Shown: positions 1 to 10,692 of the stretch, one piece after another
Numbering within the stretch: the first letter of the stretch is position 1
Layout of the letters: each line of letters starts with the position of its first letter
NCBI RefSeq assembly: GCF_028502605.1
Contig: NC_079236.1
Location: 3,968,001 to 4,032,000 of the forward strand
DNA from: Trichoderma breve
Taxonomy: Eukaryota > Ascomycota > Sordariomycetes > Hypocreales > Hypocreaceae
DNA: 64,000 bases
Direction of reading: 5' to 3'
The notes under the pieces: generated by a model
Databases searched by the model: none
The model's input: only the letters and a program-made list of their open reading frames with translations
What the model was told of the DNA's origin: nothing
Translations under genes and position numbers: made by a program

Positions 1-2507
1 TTAATATTGCGGTGGCTGGCTACGAGGAACAAGGTTCTCTTATCTAAACTCTTCAAAGTCAAGAGATGCTGTTGTGTCAACACCAAGTCACCTACACTTC
101 GATCAACATAAAGCCCTTGTCGAAGCTTCATCCATATCCGGCACCAATAAAGTCATTTCATCTAAATATGATGTGGATGTGAGAATCACGGCATCCCAGA
201 CTATTCCTAACCGTGCTCCAAAAACTGTAATACAGAATATGCTCAGCAAATCCAACTTGATGTACTCGTCCTATCTGTATACTGTACCATTTCTTGAATA
301 GGGCATTGAACACTTTCTTTTTGGCATGGAAGACGGCCACAGCTGATATATGGGACAACGGTGATATTCGAATTGGTGTTACGACCATATTTGATGTTTG
401 CTGGGCCGTTGTTAATATCTTACTTCGTCCTGAGGAGACCAAAAGCTAACATCTTTGGGTTGCGTCTGCTATTCAAGGACAGGATGCGAGAGGATCCACT
501 CTCAGAGAACGTTGCCCACATCTCAAATTAATACTTCACAATCGAGAAATTAAAGCTACATTCGCTGCTGATCAAGAAGCTTAGAAGGCTAGGATAGGGC
601 TGGAGCTCAAGATTATCAGATATTCTATTGGCCCTTGTCTCCATGGCTTGATGTGGAGAGCTGCATTCGACTTGATAATGACAATCGATTTCTTGAGATC
701 AAAAGACGAACTAAAAGATATAATTGCCACAGTTATCAAAGCAGATGGCCAGGCTACTCCATAGAAAGCCGGCGAAGGTCAATAAACCTATATTGAAAGG
801 TATATCATCAAAAAGTTAAGAAGAATCGCAACTATAAATAGCATTCAGCATATAATACTTTTCTGAGCATTATACACTTACGAGTCCTATCAAAATAAGG
901 CATTATGGAGCAGTAGTGCCCGATTTCTACCTCCTCATGTTCCGTAGAGTTCCACTGAACCTAGAACCACGATTTGACAGATGGATCCAGGCAGAAGGCA
1001 GTAAGGCCATGTCTTCTTATATTTTTCTCTCAGCCTATAGGGCTGTGGGAACTACAAAGACGAGGATGCCATTAACGTGAAATGCCATATTCCGTATTTG
1101 GCAAAACCACCCTGTAAAGCGCTCAACTGATTACACTAGCGCTGCAATTCGTTGCCGTTCTATCCTTAGTGGTTTGATGTGCGCATAAAGCCACGACACA
1201 AGCGCAAATATTCAATCTACATTTGGCAATTGATGCATTCGGATTCGCCGAGATGTGTTAGTTGCTGATTATTTTTAATTTGACAGAGGCTTATTTTGGT
1301 AGCCCGTTGTGAGGCTTGGTATGAACTAAAGTCTAGTCAACACGAAGCTACTTTCATTACAGTCTATCTCGATTTTTGTCTAGAAAGTTATTTCTTAAGT
1401 TATCTCACTTATAGACTATTACAATTAGATTTGAATCAATAAACGAGTATTGTTCTCTCAGAGTGTCTAGTGTGTACGTATGGCAATGCTTATGTAAAGT
1501 ACTATATTCACTAAATGTTGGACCTATCCTTGACTGTTTTACTCCACGTAAGATGAAATGAAACTGGCAGTCTTCAACACTCCAATCACTCCCCCTGACA
1601 AGTCAAAAGCAGCAGGTAGATAACGACGCAAGGCGGAAGTTATTCCCAGCTGCCCCCTATAGAAGGAACTTGCGAGAATAGACATGCGGTCGCACTCCGA
1701 GTTTCTATAAAATAATCTGACTCTAAGAGGACAACAACTATCGAAATGCATCGTAATGAGAATTTAAAAGGTCCAGCATTTACAACAATAATCCCGTATC
1801 ATATCAATATAAATATGTCAAGATACACAAGCCGCCGTTTAGGGGAAATGGGACTGCGGTATAATCTTGAGGTATTAATGATGGTTACTCGGCGAAGATG
1901 GACCAACAGCCGCGTCTCCAAAGTCGTCGTCATCTCTATGTAGTAATTATAATATGAGGCCATGCCTAGACTTGGCAGTTGAGTAGTTCAGTCGGTGCCG
2001 TGAGAAGCGAGAACGTGGGTATAGGTTTGTGATCGCGTTCCTGCATAGCGAGACGTAACGTTAGGCGGATTCCCTATTTGTGGCACTTGATCGGCAACGA
2101 TGTGCCGTGATTGATCAGAAAAAAATCTCCTTTGAATCGTGCCCACTGCAAACGCGTTTTTGACCTTCCGTTCAGGCAATGTTATGAAACGCATAGCTAT
2201 TAATTCACCATCTGAAGGCAGAAGTAATTAAACGGATTCCCACCTAGCGTAGTTTAGCGCTGTAGCAACGTCGACTCCCTGCCTAAAGCGGCAGGACAGC
2301 TTTGATAGAGTGCTTATATCAGACGATAGGTAGCTCTAGGACTATGCCTTTTCTGTCACTGCACTGGATTTGAAGGGTCTCAATATGTTTCGGGCTGTTG
2401 TCTTACAGCATACTGGTGAGTAGCTAGTGTTCACGTAAACGTTGCTTCGTTGCTTCTGTCAAATTTTCACAAGAGGATTATACTGTAGCAGGCCGTTGTT
2501 CCATCTG
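1..2507. other. Gene-poor AT-rich stretch
   Basis: No intact gene is visible. All open frames are short (under 95 codons) and carry no recognisable motif. The only coding-like signal is the decayed fragment listed separately at about 303-783. Base composition is clearly more AT-rich than in the gene blocks, with many scattered stops on both strands, which fits old, mutated intergenic or former mobile DNA. I found no terminal repeats or transposase motifs. Confidence 0.6.
303..783 (+). pseudogene. Decayed coding fragment, family unknown
   Basis: One forward frame stays open over about 160 codons apart from a few isolated stops (TAA near 450, TAG near 585, TAG near 760). Between them it reads like protein, for example AWKTATADIWDNGD, TTIFDVCWAVVNILLRPEE and KDELKDIIATVIKADGQ. 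Downstream of each stop the same frame resumes with balanced composition, as in a gene inactivated by point mutations. There is no start codon with an acceptable upstream region, and no family could be named. It could also be chance in AT-rich DNA, but three long protein-like runs in one frame argue mildly for a relic. Confidence 0.35.
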
Positions 2508-2515
2508 TATATAAG
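2508..2515 (+). promoter_or_regulatory. TATA box of the DPBB-like secreted protein gene
   Basis: TATATAAG lies about 150 bp before the ATG. It is followed by a pyrimidine-rich leader with tandem CATTC/TCATTC units at about 2604-2630. Spacing and sequence are as expected for a strongly expressed fungal secreted-protein gene. Confidence 0.6.
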
Positions 2516-2656
2516 TAGTGTTTGATCTCGCCTGGAAATGTCCCAATAGCTTTTCTCAACAGCAGTCCTTACCAGGCAAGTCACTCCTTGTGAATATCTT
2601 TTCCATTCATTCCTTCATTCATTCCTTAAAGTCTATAAAGACACCCCAAAGTCAAG

Positions 2657-3244
2657 ATGAAGAGCCAAGTTCTTGCTTCGATCGGCCTTTTTGCCGCATC
2701 TGCCTTTTCCCAGGCCGTGATTGACAGCGGCACTGGGTTTGGAACCTACTACTATGATATCGAGCAGGTAGAAGCTTGCGGCACCAGCTTTGCCAACCAA
2801 AACCTCGGCTTCGTTGAGTGCAACTTTTTCACTGGTCTCTCTTTGGATCAGATCAACAGCAACTACCTCGTTGCTATGAACCACACTCAAATCGCCGGCA
2901 ACCTGGCTGATTACTGTGGAAAGCGTGTCATCGTCACCGCCAATGGTGTCCAGTCGGATCTCCCACTCTTCATTGGTGACGGATGCCAGCGTTGCGGCAC
3001 TGGCTCCAAGACCAACACTGTCTGGAACCCCAACGGTGCTCCTGGACTGGACTTCAGCTACTCCGTCCTCAGTGAGCTTAACAGCAACGCATGCTTCGCC
3101 GGACACATTGACATCTCTTGGGAGATTGTTGATGAGACCCTTTACGATTTCGACACCAATGCTCCTGGTCAACCTACCGGTCCTGTCAACCAGCGCCGCT
3201 CTGTCGACAAGCGATCTGAGCGAGCCACCCGCCGACGTCGCTAG
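2657..3244 (+). CDS. Small secreted protein, double-psi beta-barrel-like
   Basis: Intronless, 195 aa. The N-terminus (MKSQVLASIGLFAASAFSQA) is a clear signal peptide with likely cleavage after residue 18-20. The mature part opens with GTGFGTYYYD and has six cysteines, including DGCQRCG, and a late NACFAGHIDISW segment. This order resembles RlpA/barwin/expansin-like double-psi barrels, such as small fungal expansin-like or Asp f 7-like proteins. I infer a wall- or matrix-associated extracellular role without assigning catalysis. The C-terminus is strikingly basic (two KR or RR pairs and a terminal run of arginines), suggesting Kex2-type trimming or binding to acidic polymers. A TATA box and a pyrimidine-rich leader precede it. 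The gene call is secure; the fold assignment is moderate. Confidence 0.85.
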   Translation: MKSQVLASIGLFAASAFSQAVIDSGTGFGTYYYDIEQVEACGTSFANQNLGFVECNFFTGLSLDQINSNYLVAMNHTQIAGNLADYCGKRVIVTANGVQSDLPLFIGDGCQRCGTGSKTNTVWNPNGAPGLDFSYSVLSELNSNACFAGHIDISWEIVDETLYDFDTNAPGQPTGPVNQRRSVDKRSERATRRRR

Positions 3245-3685
3245 ATTATAGGCAAATTATGACACAGGTTCACGTAACCTGACTCTATGATCTTTTTTGT
3301 CCTGCATCAATCTTGTATATAAAAGCAAGCTGTACATACAGAAAAAGTATTGTATATATATACAAATGTTGTATATAGTTCTTTGTATCATCTTCAAAGG
3401 TCCAATGGCTATAGCTTTCGATTCTTACGATATTATTGAATTGATTACGTATTTTCAGACACTCTTATACTTGCTCTCAAATAAGCGCTTCCATAAATCA
3501 TGCAATCATTGATACTTTCACTCCACTTTAAATTTGGCACAATACTTGGCTTCGAATGCTTCAGCTATATTTACTGAATTGCTAACTAACAGCTAGAAAT
3601 AATACAATACACTTCAATCCTCCTTCATTTGCTATTGTATTTGCGCTGATATCGGTGCATTCATTTTACTCTTTTGTATCTCCAA
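3245..3685. other. Convergent 3' intergenic region
   Basis: Lies between the stop of the secreted-protein gene and the stop of the minus-strand sedolisin. It is AT-rich with TATATA and TTGTATA runs, probably the 3' untranslated and polyadenylation regions of both genes. No coding signal is visible. Confidence 0.6.
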
Positions 3686-5848
3686 TTATGGGAGACCGAG
3701 GAAATACTCCAGCAGAGCAGGGTAGTTGGGTGTTCCCAGACCAGTCACTGGGTCCCAACCAGCAACGGCGGAGAAGCCCTTGTTACCGCAAGCACTGGCA
3801 CCGCTATCGCCGTTGGGGCCACCCTTGGCTTGGTTGCCGACGGTGATGTCGTTGAACATGGCAGGGTTGGCATAAAGTGCAGGGTTGGCGAAACCGATCG
3901 GGCTCTTGCCGGCAGTGATACGCTCTTCGTTGATTCGGGTCAAGATGCCAGCGAACAGAGGAGTGGCCATAGAGGTACCGCCTTCAAGGACTTGCTCCTC
4001 GTCGTTGACAACAACACCGTTGTCACCAACAGCAGAAACATCGGGGTAACCACGTCCAGCTTTGTTGTAGATTCCGCCAGTGGTGGGGATCACACCAGCT
4101 GAGGTGTTGTACGAGGCATAGCCGGGGTCGTGGCTGGCAAAGTAACTGGAACTCTTGTTAGCTTTGAGCTAAAGCGCAATTCATATTTATAACTTACGCA
4201 GCGACAGCGCTGGCTTGGTAGCTCGGGGTGGTCCAGATGTTGCTGAAACCGCCGCCAGATGAGAAAGATGTAACAGCAGTCTCCTCGTCGCCAGGCACGC
4301 TACCGGATGGAAGAGTTGTAGCACCGACCGAGGTAACATAGGGGCAGCTGGCAGGTTCACCAGGAGTGAAGATGTTGCGCTTTGAGCCGAGACAAGGACC
4401 AGAGCGGCGGGCAACACCATCGTCACCACTGGCGAAAACAATGCTGGTGCCCTGAAGACCGAGCTTCATGAACTCATCGCATTGACGCTAAAGACCTAGT
4501 TAGCTGACCAAAAATCCTTTTTTTGACGAGTGAATATTACAAGAAGTCGCATACTTGAAGATAATAGGTAGGGTAGTCAGCCTCAGCAGTGCCGTAGGAG
4601 AAGGAGATGACATTGGTAGGCTTGAAAGCACCGCACTGCTCATTGCGAGTTGTGCCATCAACAGTAGGGTCATCGCCAGTCTCGCCATCATCAGAAAATG
4701 TGCAGTAGCTTCCATCAATGGCGTCGAGGAACGTGTTGAAAATATCATCGTTCTTAACAGAAGACTGGTAGAGGACTGTTGTCTGAGGGTAGATGATGGG
4801 AATAGCGATTTCGAAGTCCAAGTCAGATTCTCCACCGGCGTTGATAGGGCTGGTAGGGGCTTTGGCACCATCGATTCCATCAACCTTAGGTCCAGTAGTG
4901 GATGGGATGTTCGTAGCAAATGACTTCCAGAATTGAGTAAGATCTTGTTGAGCATAGGTATCTTCAACCTCAAAGACGCCCAGTGCATTGCTAGAAATAG
5001 CGGAAGTTCCGGCGGTAATGTTGTACATCGACTTGATGCACTGGGGGGTAATTGCAGAGCCGCAGGTCGATGTCGCCCCTGTATTGAAGCCCTTGTCAGT
5101 GTTCCATCTATGTATTCCTTATTTCTAGTCATTGCGTAACTTACGAGGGTTTGCTGCCAAAATTTGCGCAATATGAGCGGGAAGGGGCTTGGAAGCGCGG
5201 CGAATAGACTTGTGGCCACGCTTTTCCTTCTTGGCGGATGTCTTCACGGGGGCAAAGACAACACCAGGGGTGATGAAGTCAACGTGCTGAGAGATTTCCT
5301 TGGGAAGACTGTACTCGTCTGTACCAATATGGACATTTCTAGCATCGACGTGATCATAAGTGCTGAACGAAGTGTGGAGCAACGACTCGAGCTGCCCAGA
5401 AGTCGTTGTGAAGCTCAGCCAGCCTTTGCTCTTGGAGGCAGTGATGGAAGTGGCCGGTACGCCAGACTTAACCAGCCAAGCCTTCACACTGTTGATAGAC
5501 TCATCGCTAGGAGCGAAAAGATCAACAACTTGGTCAGCCGTGTAGTGGTTGCCGTAGTTGGAAGACTCTGGGTGAGACCTAATCATCATCTATTAGATCG
5601 CTTTCCGCTTAGCTGTTATCAAGCATCGCAAGAAGTACGTACACATCAAGAAGATAGTCCATGCCCTTATCCAAGTTGCTTTGCTTCAAGGCGATCCGGA
5701 CTGGAACCTTGGTGTTGGGATCGACCGCCTCACGCTTGATCCATCGAGCATTGTTGGTGTCTCGCTTTTCGTGAACAACTTGAGAACCAGTTGGCACTGC
5801 CATGGCACCAGCCAAGAGGCCGTTGAGGACGATGAGACTGATCTTCAT
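3686..5848 (-). CDS. Secreted sedolisin (S53) serine-carboxyl protease
   Basis: Five exons: 5848-5643, 5578-5145, 5078-4555, 4487-4198 and 4145-3686, giving 637 aa. A signal peptide (MKISLIVLNGLLAGAMAVP) precedes a propeptide with VRIALKQSNLD, HPESSNYGNHYT and EKRG, a likely processing site. The catalytic domain has the Glu/Asp pair in ESDLD (about E297 and D301), the oxyanion Asp region ASGDDG, and the nucleophile in GGTSMATP (about S543), followed by DPVTGLGTPNYP near the C-terminus. This is the tripeptidyl-peptidase-like sedolisin architecture; such enzymes act outside the cell at acid pH. For intron 2, shorter acceptors exist, but the 66-nt choice with a CTGAC branch site restores frame and the conserved cysteine-rich start of the mature enzyme. 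A paralogue lies 5 kb away. Confidence 0.93.
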
Positions 5849-8353
5849 TTTGCTTTGTTCTGTTGTTATTGATCCTTCCTTTTGACTGAGTGCTTGTCAG
5901 GCGATGGATGATGCTCTTCTCTGCATCCAAGTGCAGAGGGAGATCGGTTTTTATAGCCATTTGCTGGCAGCATAGTCTTTCGTTGTTCCCATCAACAAGT
6001 CCAAAGTTGAGGTCATTGTTCAACTCCTCATGATTAGCCAAGATGTCATGATAACAGAGTTGGAGTGACTCGGATCACCTTCCTCATTCCCAGTCAATGC
6101 GCTCCCCGCTTTGTTGTAGTCCATTTCAAAAGTTCTGAGAATTATCAGACCTGCCTTATCCAAAACAACCTTTTGTGGTAAGCTTGACGTGACCATATCT
6201 CGGACCAAAGCCGATCCATACTATTGCCGATTGAAGTAATAGTTGTGATGTTTGTTCGGGATCACTTGAGCTCCGATGTGCTAGTTTTCACACGAACTCC
6301 TTCCAAATCGGGGATTATTGATACGATGAGCAAACACTAATTGAGCTACTTAGTATTCTTTTTCTTTTATGATTACAGCTAGCTAACTCACAACTAACTA
6401 GCGAAATTGTACTATTTCCGCGGCTTCCATCACCAAACTTGAACAGTGTCTTTCCCGTAGTTCATCGTGCTACACGTAGCTGAGCCATGCTTTAAATCTA
6501 TAGGCCGATTGGCGAGTCTTATCATTAACTCTATAATTAATTGCCTGTCATTTGAACTATGGGTTGATCCTTCTGATCCTATCATTATGCGCACAAATCT
6601 GCCTGTTACATCATTGCACTGCTCCATGGTCCTGAGACAAGGGTTTTTAACGGAGGCGAGTATCAGATCGGGAAGGTCTGCGGATAATCGGAAGCCTGCA
6701 GTTTTACGCCCACTCCCAGTACTACTACTGCTGCCTTCAACGGCGGATCAAATCTGCCCGCAATTAACCCACGTCGGCACCGGCCGAATGTCATCGGCTT
6801 TTGTAGCTGAAAACTAAAAGCATTGTCAATAAAGTTCTGAGTCTTACGGTTAGAGACCTCGCATTGCGGCTAAGTCTGTGTCACTTCCGCTCAATATGCT
6901 GGAAATATCTCACAAATGTTTGTCACCATCTGCTTCAAGATGCACTTTATACAACATTGTTTGGATCTGCTTCAACTTAGGTATGGCAGTAAAAATTACA
7001 GAGTGATTGGATCTCCACGATCGATCATCCTCAATGCCGGGTGCCAAGAGTCTTGGCCCTTGGCAACAATCGGCTCTTGGAATTTTTACTGATGGCCGTC
7101 CAGGATTGGCACAGGGGATCTTTCAGGTCGCCGCAAGCCCTGTTTTCCGCTGAAATCTCCGTTATCATCCCCGCTCGAGTTATCCCAACAAACAAACAAG
7201 CAAACAAAGCAGAATGCGGATTGGTATCCATGAATGATCACTAAACGCTGTGCCAGCCCATACTTTCGTGAGCATGTGTGACATAGAGTCAATAAAAAGC
7301 ATATTCAGATTCTGAATGTTGCTTCTATGGCGTAATTTTATGATGACCGACATTTAAAAGCGTCATATTAAACTACTGTAAGTGGCATGGGTGAGCAAAG
7401 GCCCAAGGTCCTGGTACAATTCATCTGGCCCCGAATTATAGTCCATCTCCCCCGCAATGACATGCCACTGTACTTGTCTTTCTGCCGCAACTAGACGAGA
7501 ATATGTATTGATTACCACATCACGTAATAACCTGAAGCAAAGAGTATGCGCATACGAACCCTTTTATCACATCAAGGGAACTAAGACGTCTAACATCTCC
7601 TTCATTCTCGTACGTAATCGTATATACCCTGTCTATCTTGTCCCAATGCTACACTTTGCCATCTCTTCTTAGTCGGCTGGAGGCGCGATGGCACTGTCAC
7701 AGGAAAAGCGTGTTGCCATTGAACGATATACAAAACCCCGCAGTTCACATGCAGTCCGGCACTTTCGCTCATGTAGGAGGACGGAAAACAAAAGGTCGCT
7801 CTGATCTATAATCACCTTCCGCAGTTCGAATGCTCCACGTGGGATTATCCGTCTCAAATGATCGCATTCCCTTGCCACTACGATGAGGAGCAGTGGATAA
7901 TCTGTCCATGCAAAGTGGAACAACATTATCGCTTTAGAGAAGGTGCCTACTGAAGTCAGACCTAGTGCAAGTTTTTGCGAACACACAGAACTTGACTATA
8001 GTAGTATGGGCTTAGATTTGAGAGAACCCCAAATGGCTCTCCTGTCATTGAACTCAACGCCTGAATCTTACTGATCGTGAAATTTAGTACTTGATAAACT
8101 TGAACGGATAATCTCCACGTGTACACATGAAACCAATTTGAAGACAACAAATTCCCTGCACTCATGCACCCCATTTTTGGCAATCTGAAACAAAGGAAGA
8201 AAAAAGTCAAAGAGAGTGTTAAGAAAAACGAAACAAAAGAAAGCAAGCAAGCAAAAACTTTTCCGGGGCCACCAATCAATATCTTTTAGCCTCCCATCAT
8301 CCCAATTTTGAGTCCCAATTCGCAGCCTCGCTCGAGGTTGTAGTCATCGCGTG
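5849..8353. other. Intergenic region upstream of the sedolisin
   Basis: About 2.5 kb with no supported gene. The part adjoining 5849 is the sedolisin promoter and leader. Short frames on both strands around 7030-7290 and 7669-8279 overlap one another and lack domain signals. The lower half probably includes the 3' region of the BTB gene. Confidence 0.5.
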
Positions 8354-9633
8354 CTAGGTTTTAACAGCCACCCCTTCCTGGAGCGGCTCTGGTATCAAAC
8401 CTTTGGCGGCCTTCTTCTTCTTCTTCTTCTTCAAACTCAGTCCCCAGAAGTCTTTCCCTTCCAATCTTTCTTCTGCGCCCTTGACTTTTTGATCCAAGCC
8501 ATTGAGAACATTATCTCCCTTTGGAGACTCTGGCTCACAGGACCCGGACTTGGATACAGGAGTATGTGTCCCATTTCTTGTGAGTTCGTCATCACTCTTG
8601 GTCGGGGTGTTGTCATTTTTCCCCGTATCGTTATCATCGTTGACCAAGTCAACGCCGTTCTTGTCTAAAATAGTATCAATTTTGTTTGTATTAATGCCAT
8701 TCTTATCCGTGTGAATGCCATTCTTGTTTGTGTGGATGCCATTTTTGACAGTGCTGGTATAGCTCTCATCTGTGTTGTTGCTAATTGTCTTCACTTCGAT
8801 ACCATTCTTCATTGAACCTCTGTCAGTATCAAGCTCAATGGTCTCAAGTTCGACCGATTTGAGTGGCTCTATTTTCTCCACTGGGACTGGGTCCTCCTGT
8901 GTAAGACCTGCCTGAGATGTTTCAGGTGTTCCATTGGTCAACCTATGAGACGAAACGATATTGTCACGGAGCAGCTCCAATATATTCTTCAAAAGTATGT
9001 CGCTGATAGTGGTAGTCTTTGGTTCAAGAGCTGGATCCCACTCTAACAGTTCTTTGGGGTCGGCGAAAAGAATGCTCAGGCGACTTTTGAGATATTGACG
9101 TAGCCACGTATCGTCCAGGCTTGGATGAGGATAGGCCTCTTGCACCAGGTCAAATACCAAGGGAATGCGGAATCCACTGCCCAGCCTAGTTATTTCCGCC
9201 TGAGCAAGTTCCTCCAGTAGTGGTAATTTGTAATCTCGAGCAACGATATAAACTCGAATGCTTGTTAAAAACTCAGCGATGAGCTTTTCGTTCAGCGAGG
9301 AGCCTTTCGGTCTAAGGCACTGATAGGTGTCGGTAAAGAGGTAATGAACGACGACATGAGCCACTTCGTGAGGCATATCAAGATGATAGATGCCATTTTC
9401 ATCTGGAGATGACAATTTGGGGCTCTTCACAAGTAAATGAGCTGGTACATAAAGCCGACTAGCATCTTGCAATTGCAGCACGGCACTAGGGGCTGCATAT
9501 GGACTAGGAAATTGTAGAATTAATACGAGTAGCTATATTGGGAATTCGAGTCTGGTACTCACGATACATCTAGTCGTGTACTGTCCATATCGGTATAGAT
9601 CCCAGATACTGCTTCTGTGATCAACATTGTCAT
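8354..9633 (-). CDS. BTB/POZ-like protein with low-complexity tail
   Basis: Two exons, 9633-9563 and 9503-8354, give 406 aa. The 59-nt intron joins VS to PYAAPSAVLQLQ and restores the N-terminal part of the BTB-like segment. Residues about 20-130 look like a fungal BTB domain: VPAHLLVKSP, then HEVAHVVVHYLFTDTY, then YIVARDYKLPLLEELAQAEI. About residues 130-200 resemble the helical region that follows (AYPHPSLDDTWLRQYLKSRL). The C-terminal half is low-complexity: acidic and Thr/Asn-rich with repeated KNGI(H/N)T(N/D)K units, then a lysine run encoded by a CTT microsatellite at 8411-8432. BTB domains mediate protein-protein contacts; no partner can be named. Gene confident, role unknown. Confidence 0.8.
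8411..8432 (+). repeat. (CTT)n microsatellite inside coding sequence
   Basis: About seven CTT units encode the polylysine run near the C-terminus of the BTB-like protein on the minus strand. Slippage here would change only the lysine number, so length polymorphism between strains is plausible. Confidence 0.85.
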
Positions 9634-10692
9634 TGCTTAGATGATGGAATACCCGGCAGTTGGCGGTGGTTAGAATGTTTTGGTTAGTTATGCAAGATGT
9701 TACATACGTGGAAACATTGAGCCAACCTCTTTATATATCTCAGAGTTGGGCCTTAAGTAAACAATGGGAGCCTGATATTGCAGCCCAAGAGGCTATAAGT
9801 ACTGCAACTTATGTCTTTCACTGCAATAAGCATCCGTTCAAAAAGCTCCATCTATTTGTTGCGACAACCGATGCCTCAAAGTCTAGATACCTGAAAGTAC
9901 AGCCGTCGGGCATCTATTTTCTTGATTCGCTATAGGTCGAGGTGATGAATACGACTGAGTTGTTTTTTTTAATATAAAATTTTAATATAAAACTCCAGGT
10001 CCAATAAAAAAGCTTTCTGGGCATCTACGAAATTGAGCAAATTGTTACGAGCATTAAAAATTACAAGTATTGTACTTATTTCATCCGCGCAGGAGCCTTT
10101 CTACCTTATTACGTCGGAAATCATAGAACATTAAAAAGTTTTGTACAACTGTTACAAGACACATATCTACTTACATGGCAATACATAGTGTACAAGAATG
10201 CAAAGACCCGATGTAATATTCTGCAAGGAGTTGGGCTGTTGCCTGACAGACTCGTGGCTGACGGGTTGCCTAACTGCGCTATAATTTAATAGACGTTGGG
10301 TTTGCTGCTGCGTCATAATGTAACACAAACGTCAACGATTGGCTTGAGCTGGTATGTAGCAGTGCATGTTGCGCTTTTTTCTGTTCACTCAGCAACATTC
10401 TCACATGTTTTCACAAACGCAATTTGCGTGGCGGTAACTTATTATGAACCCCACATGTGCGCTCTGCAGAAACACGGTAGCCTCTCCCTCAGACTCTACA
10501 GTACGATTTTTTACAGACATCTACTCCTCTCTAGCATTGGAGACATAAGTGTGTGTATTAATGTCTAGATGTAATTAGAATAGCTGAATGAACAGCTGTT
10601 GAAGTCATCTATTTAATCGTGATCCATCGTCGTCATTGTTATCCATTTCAGATGGCAATTCTCGTCTTCAAGCAAAAACTCTGACTCAAAAT
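9634..10692. other. Intergenic region between BTB gene and second sedolisin
   Basis: The promoter side of the BTB gene and the 3' side of the next gene. It is AT-rich, with T/A runs near 9960-10150. A 91-codon plus-strand frame (9660-9935) overlaps the BTB promoter and has no recognisable features. No RNA gene is visible. Confidence 0.5.

Noticed and set aside
2633..3172. 179-codon minus-strand frame
   Set aside because: Lies opposite the secreted DPBB-like gene, with no motif; a shadow of the real coding strand.
5108..5144. 33-37 nt intron in the first sedolisin
   Set aside because: Too short for a fungal intron and either out of frame or lacking a good donor. Extending to the acceptor at 5079 gives 66 nt, keeps frame and restores the conserved Cys.
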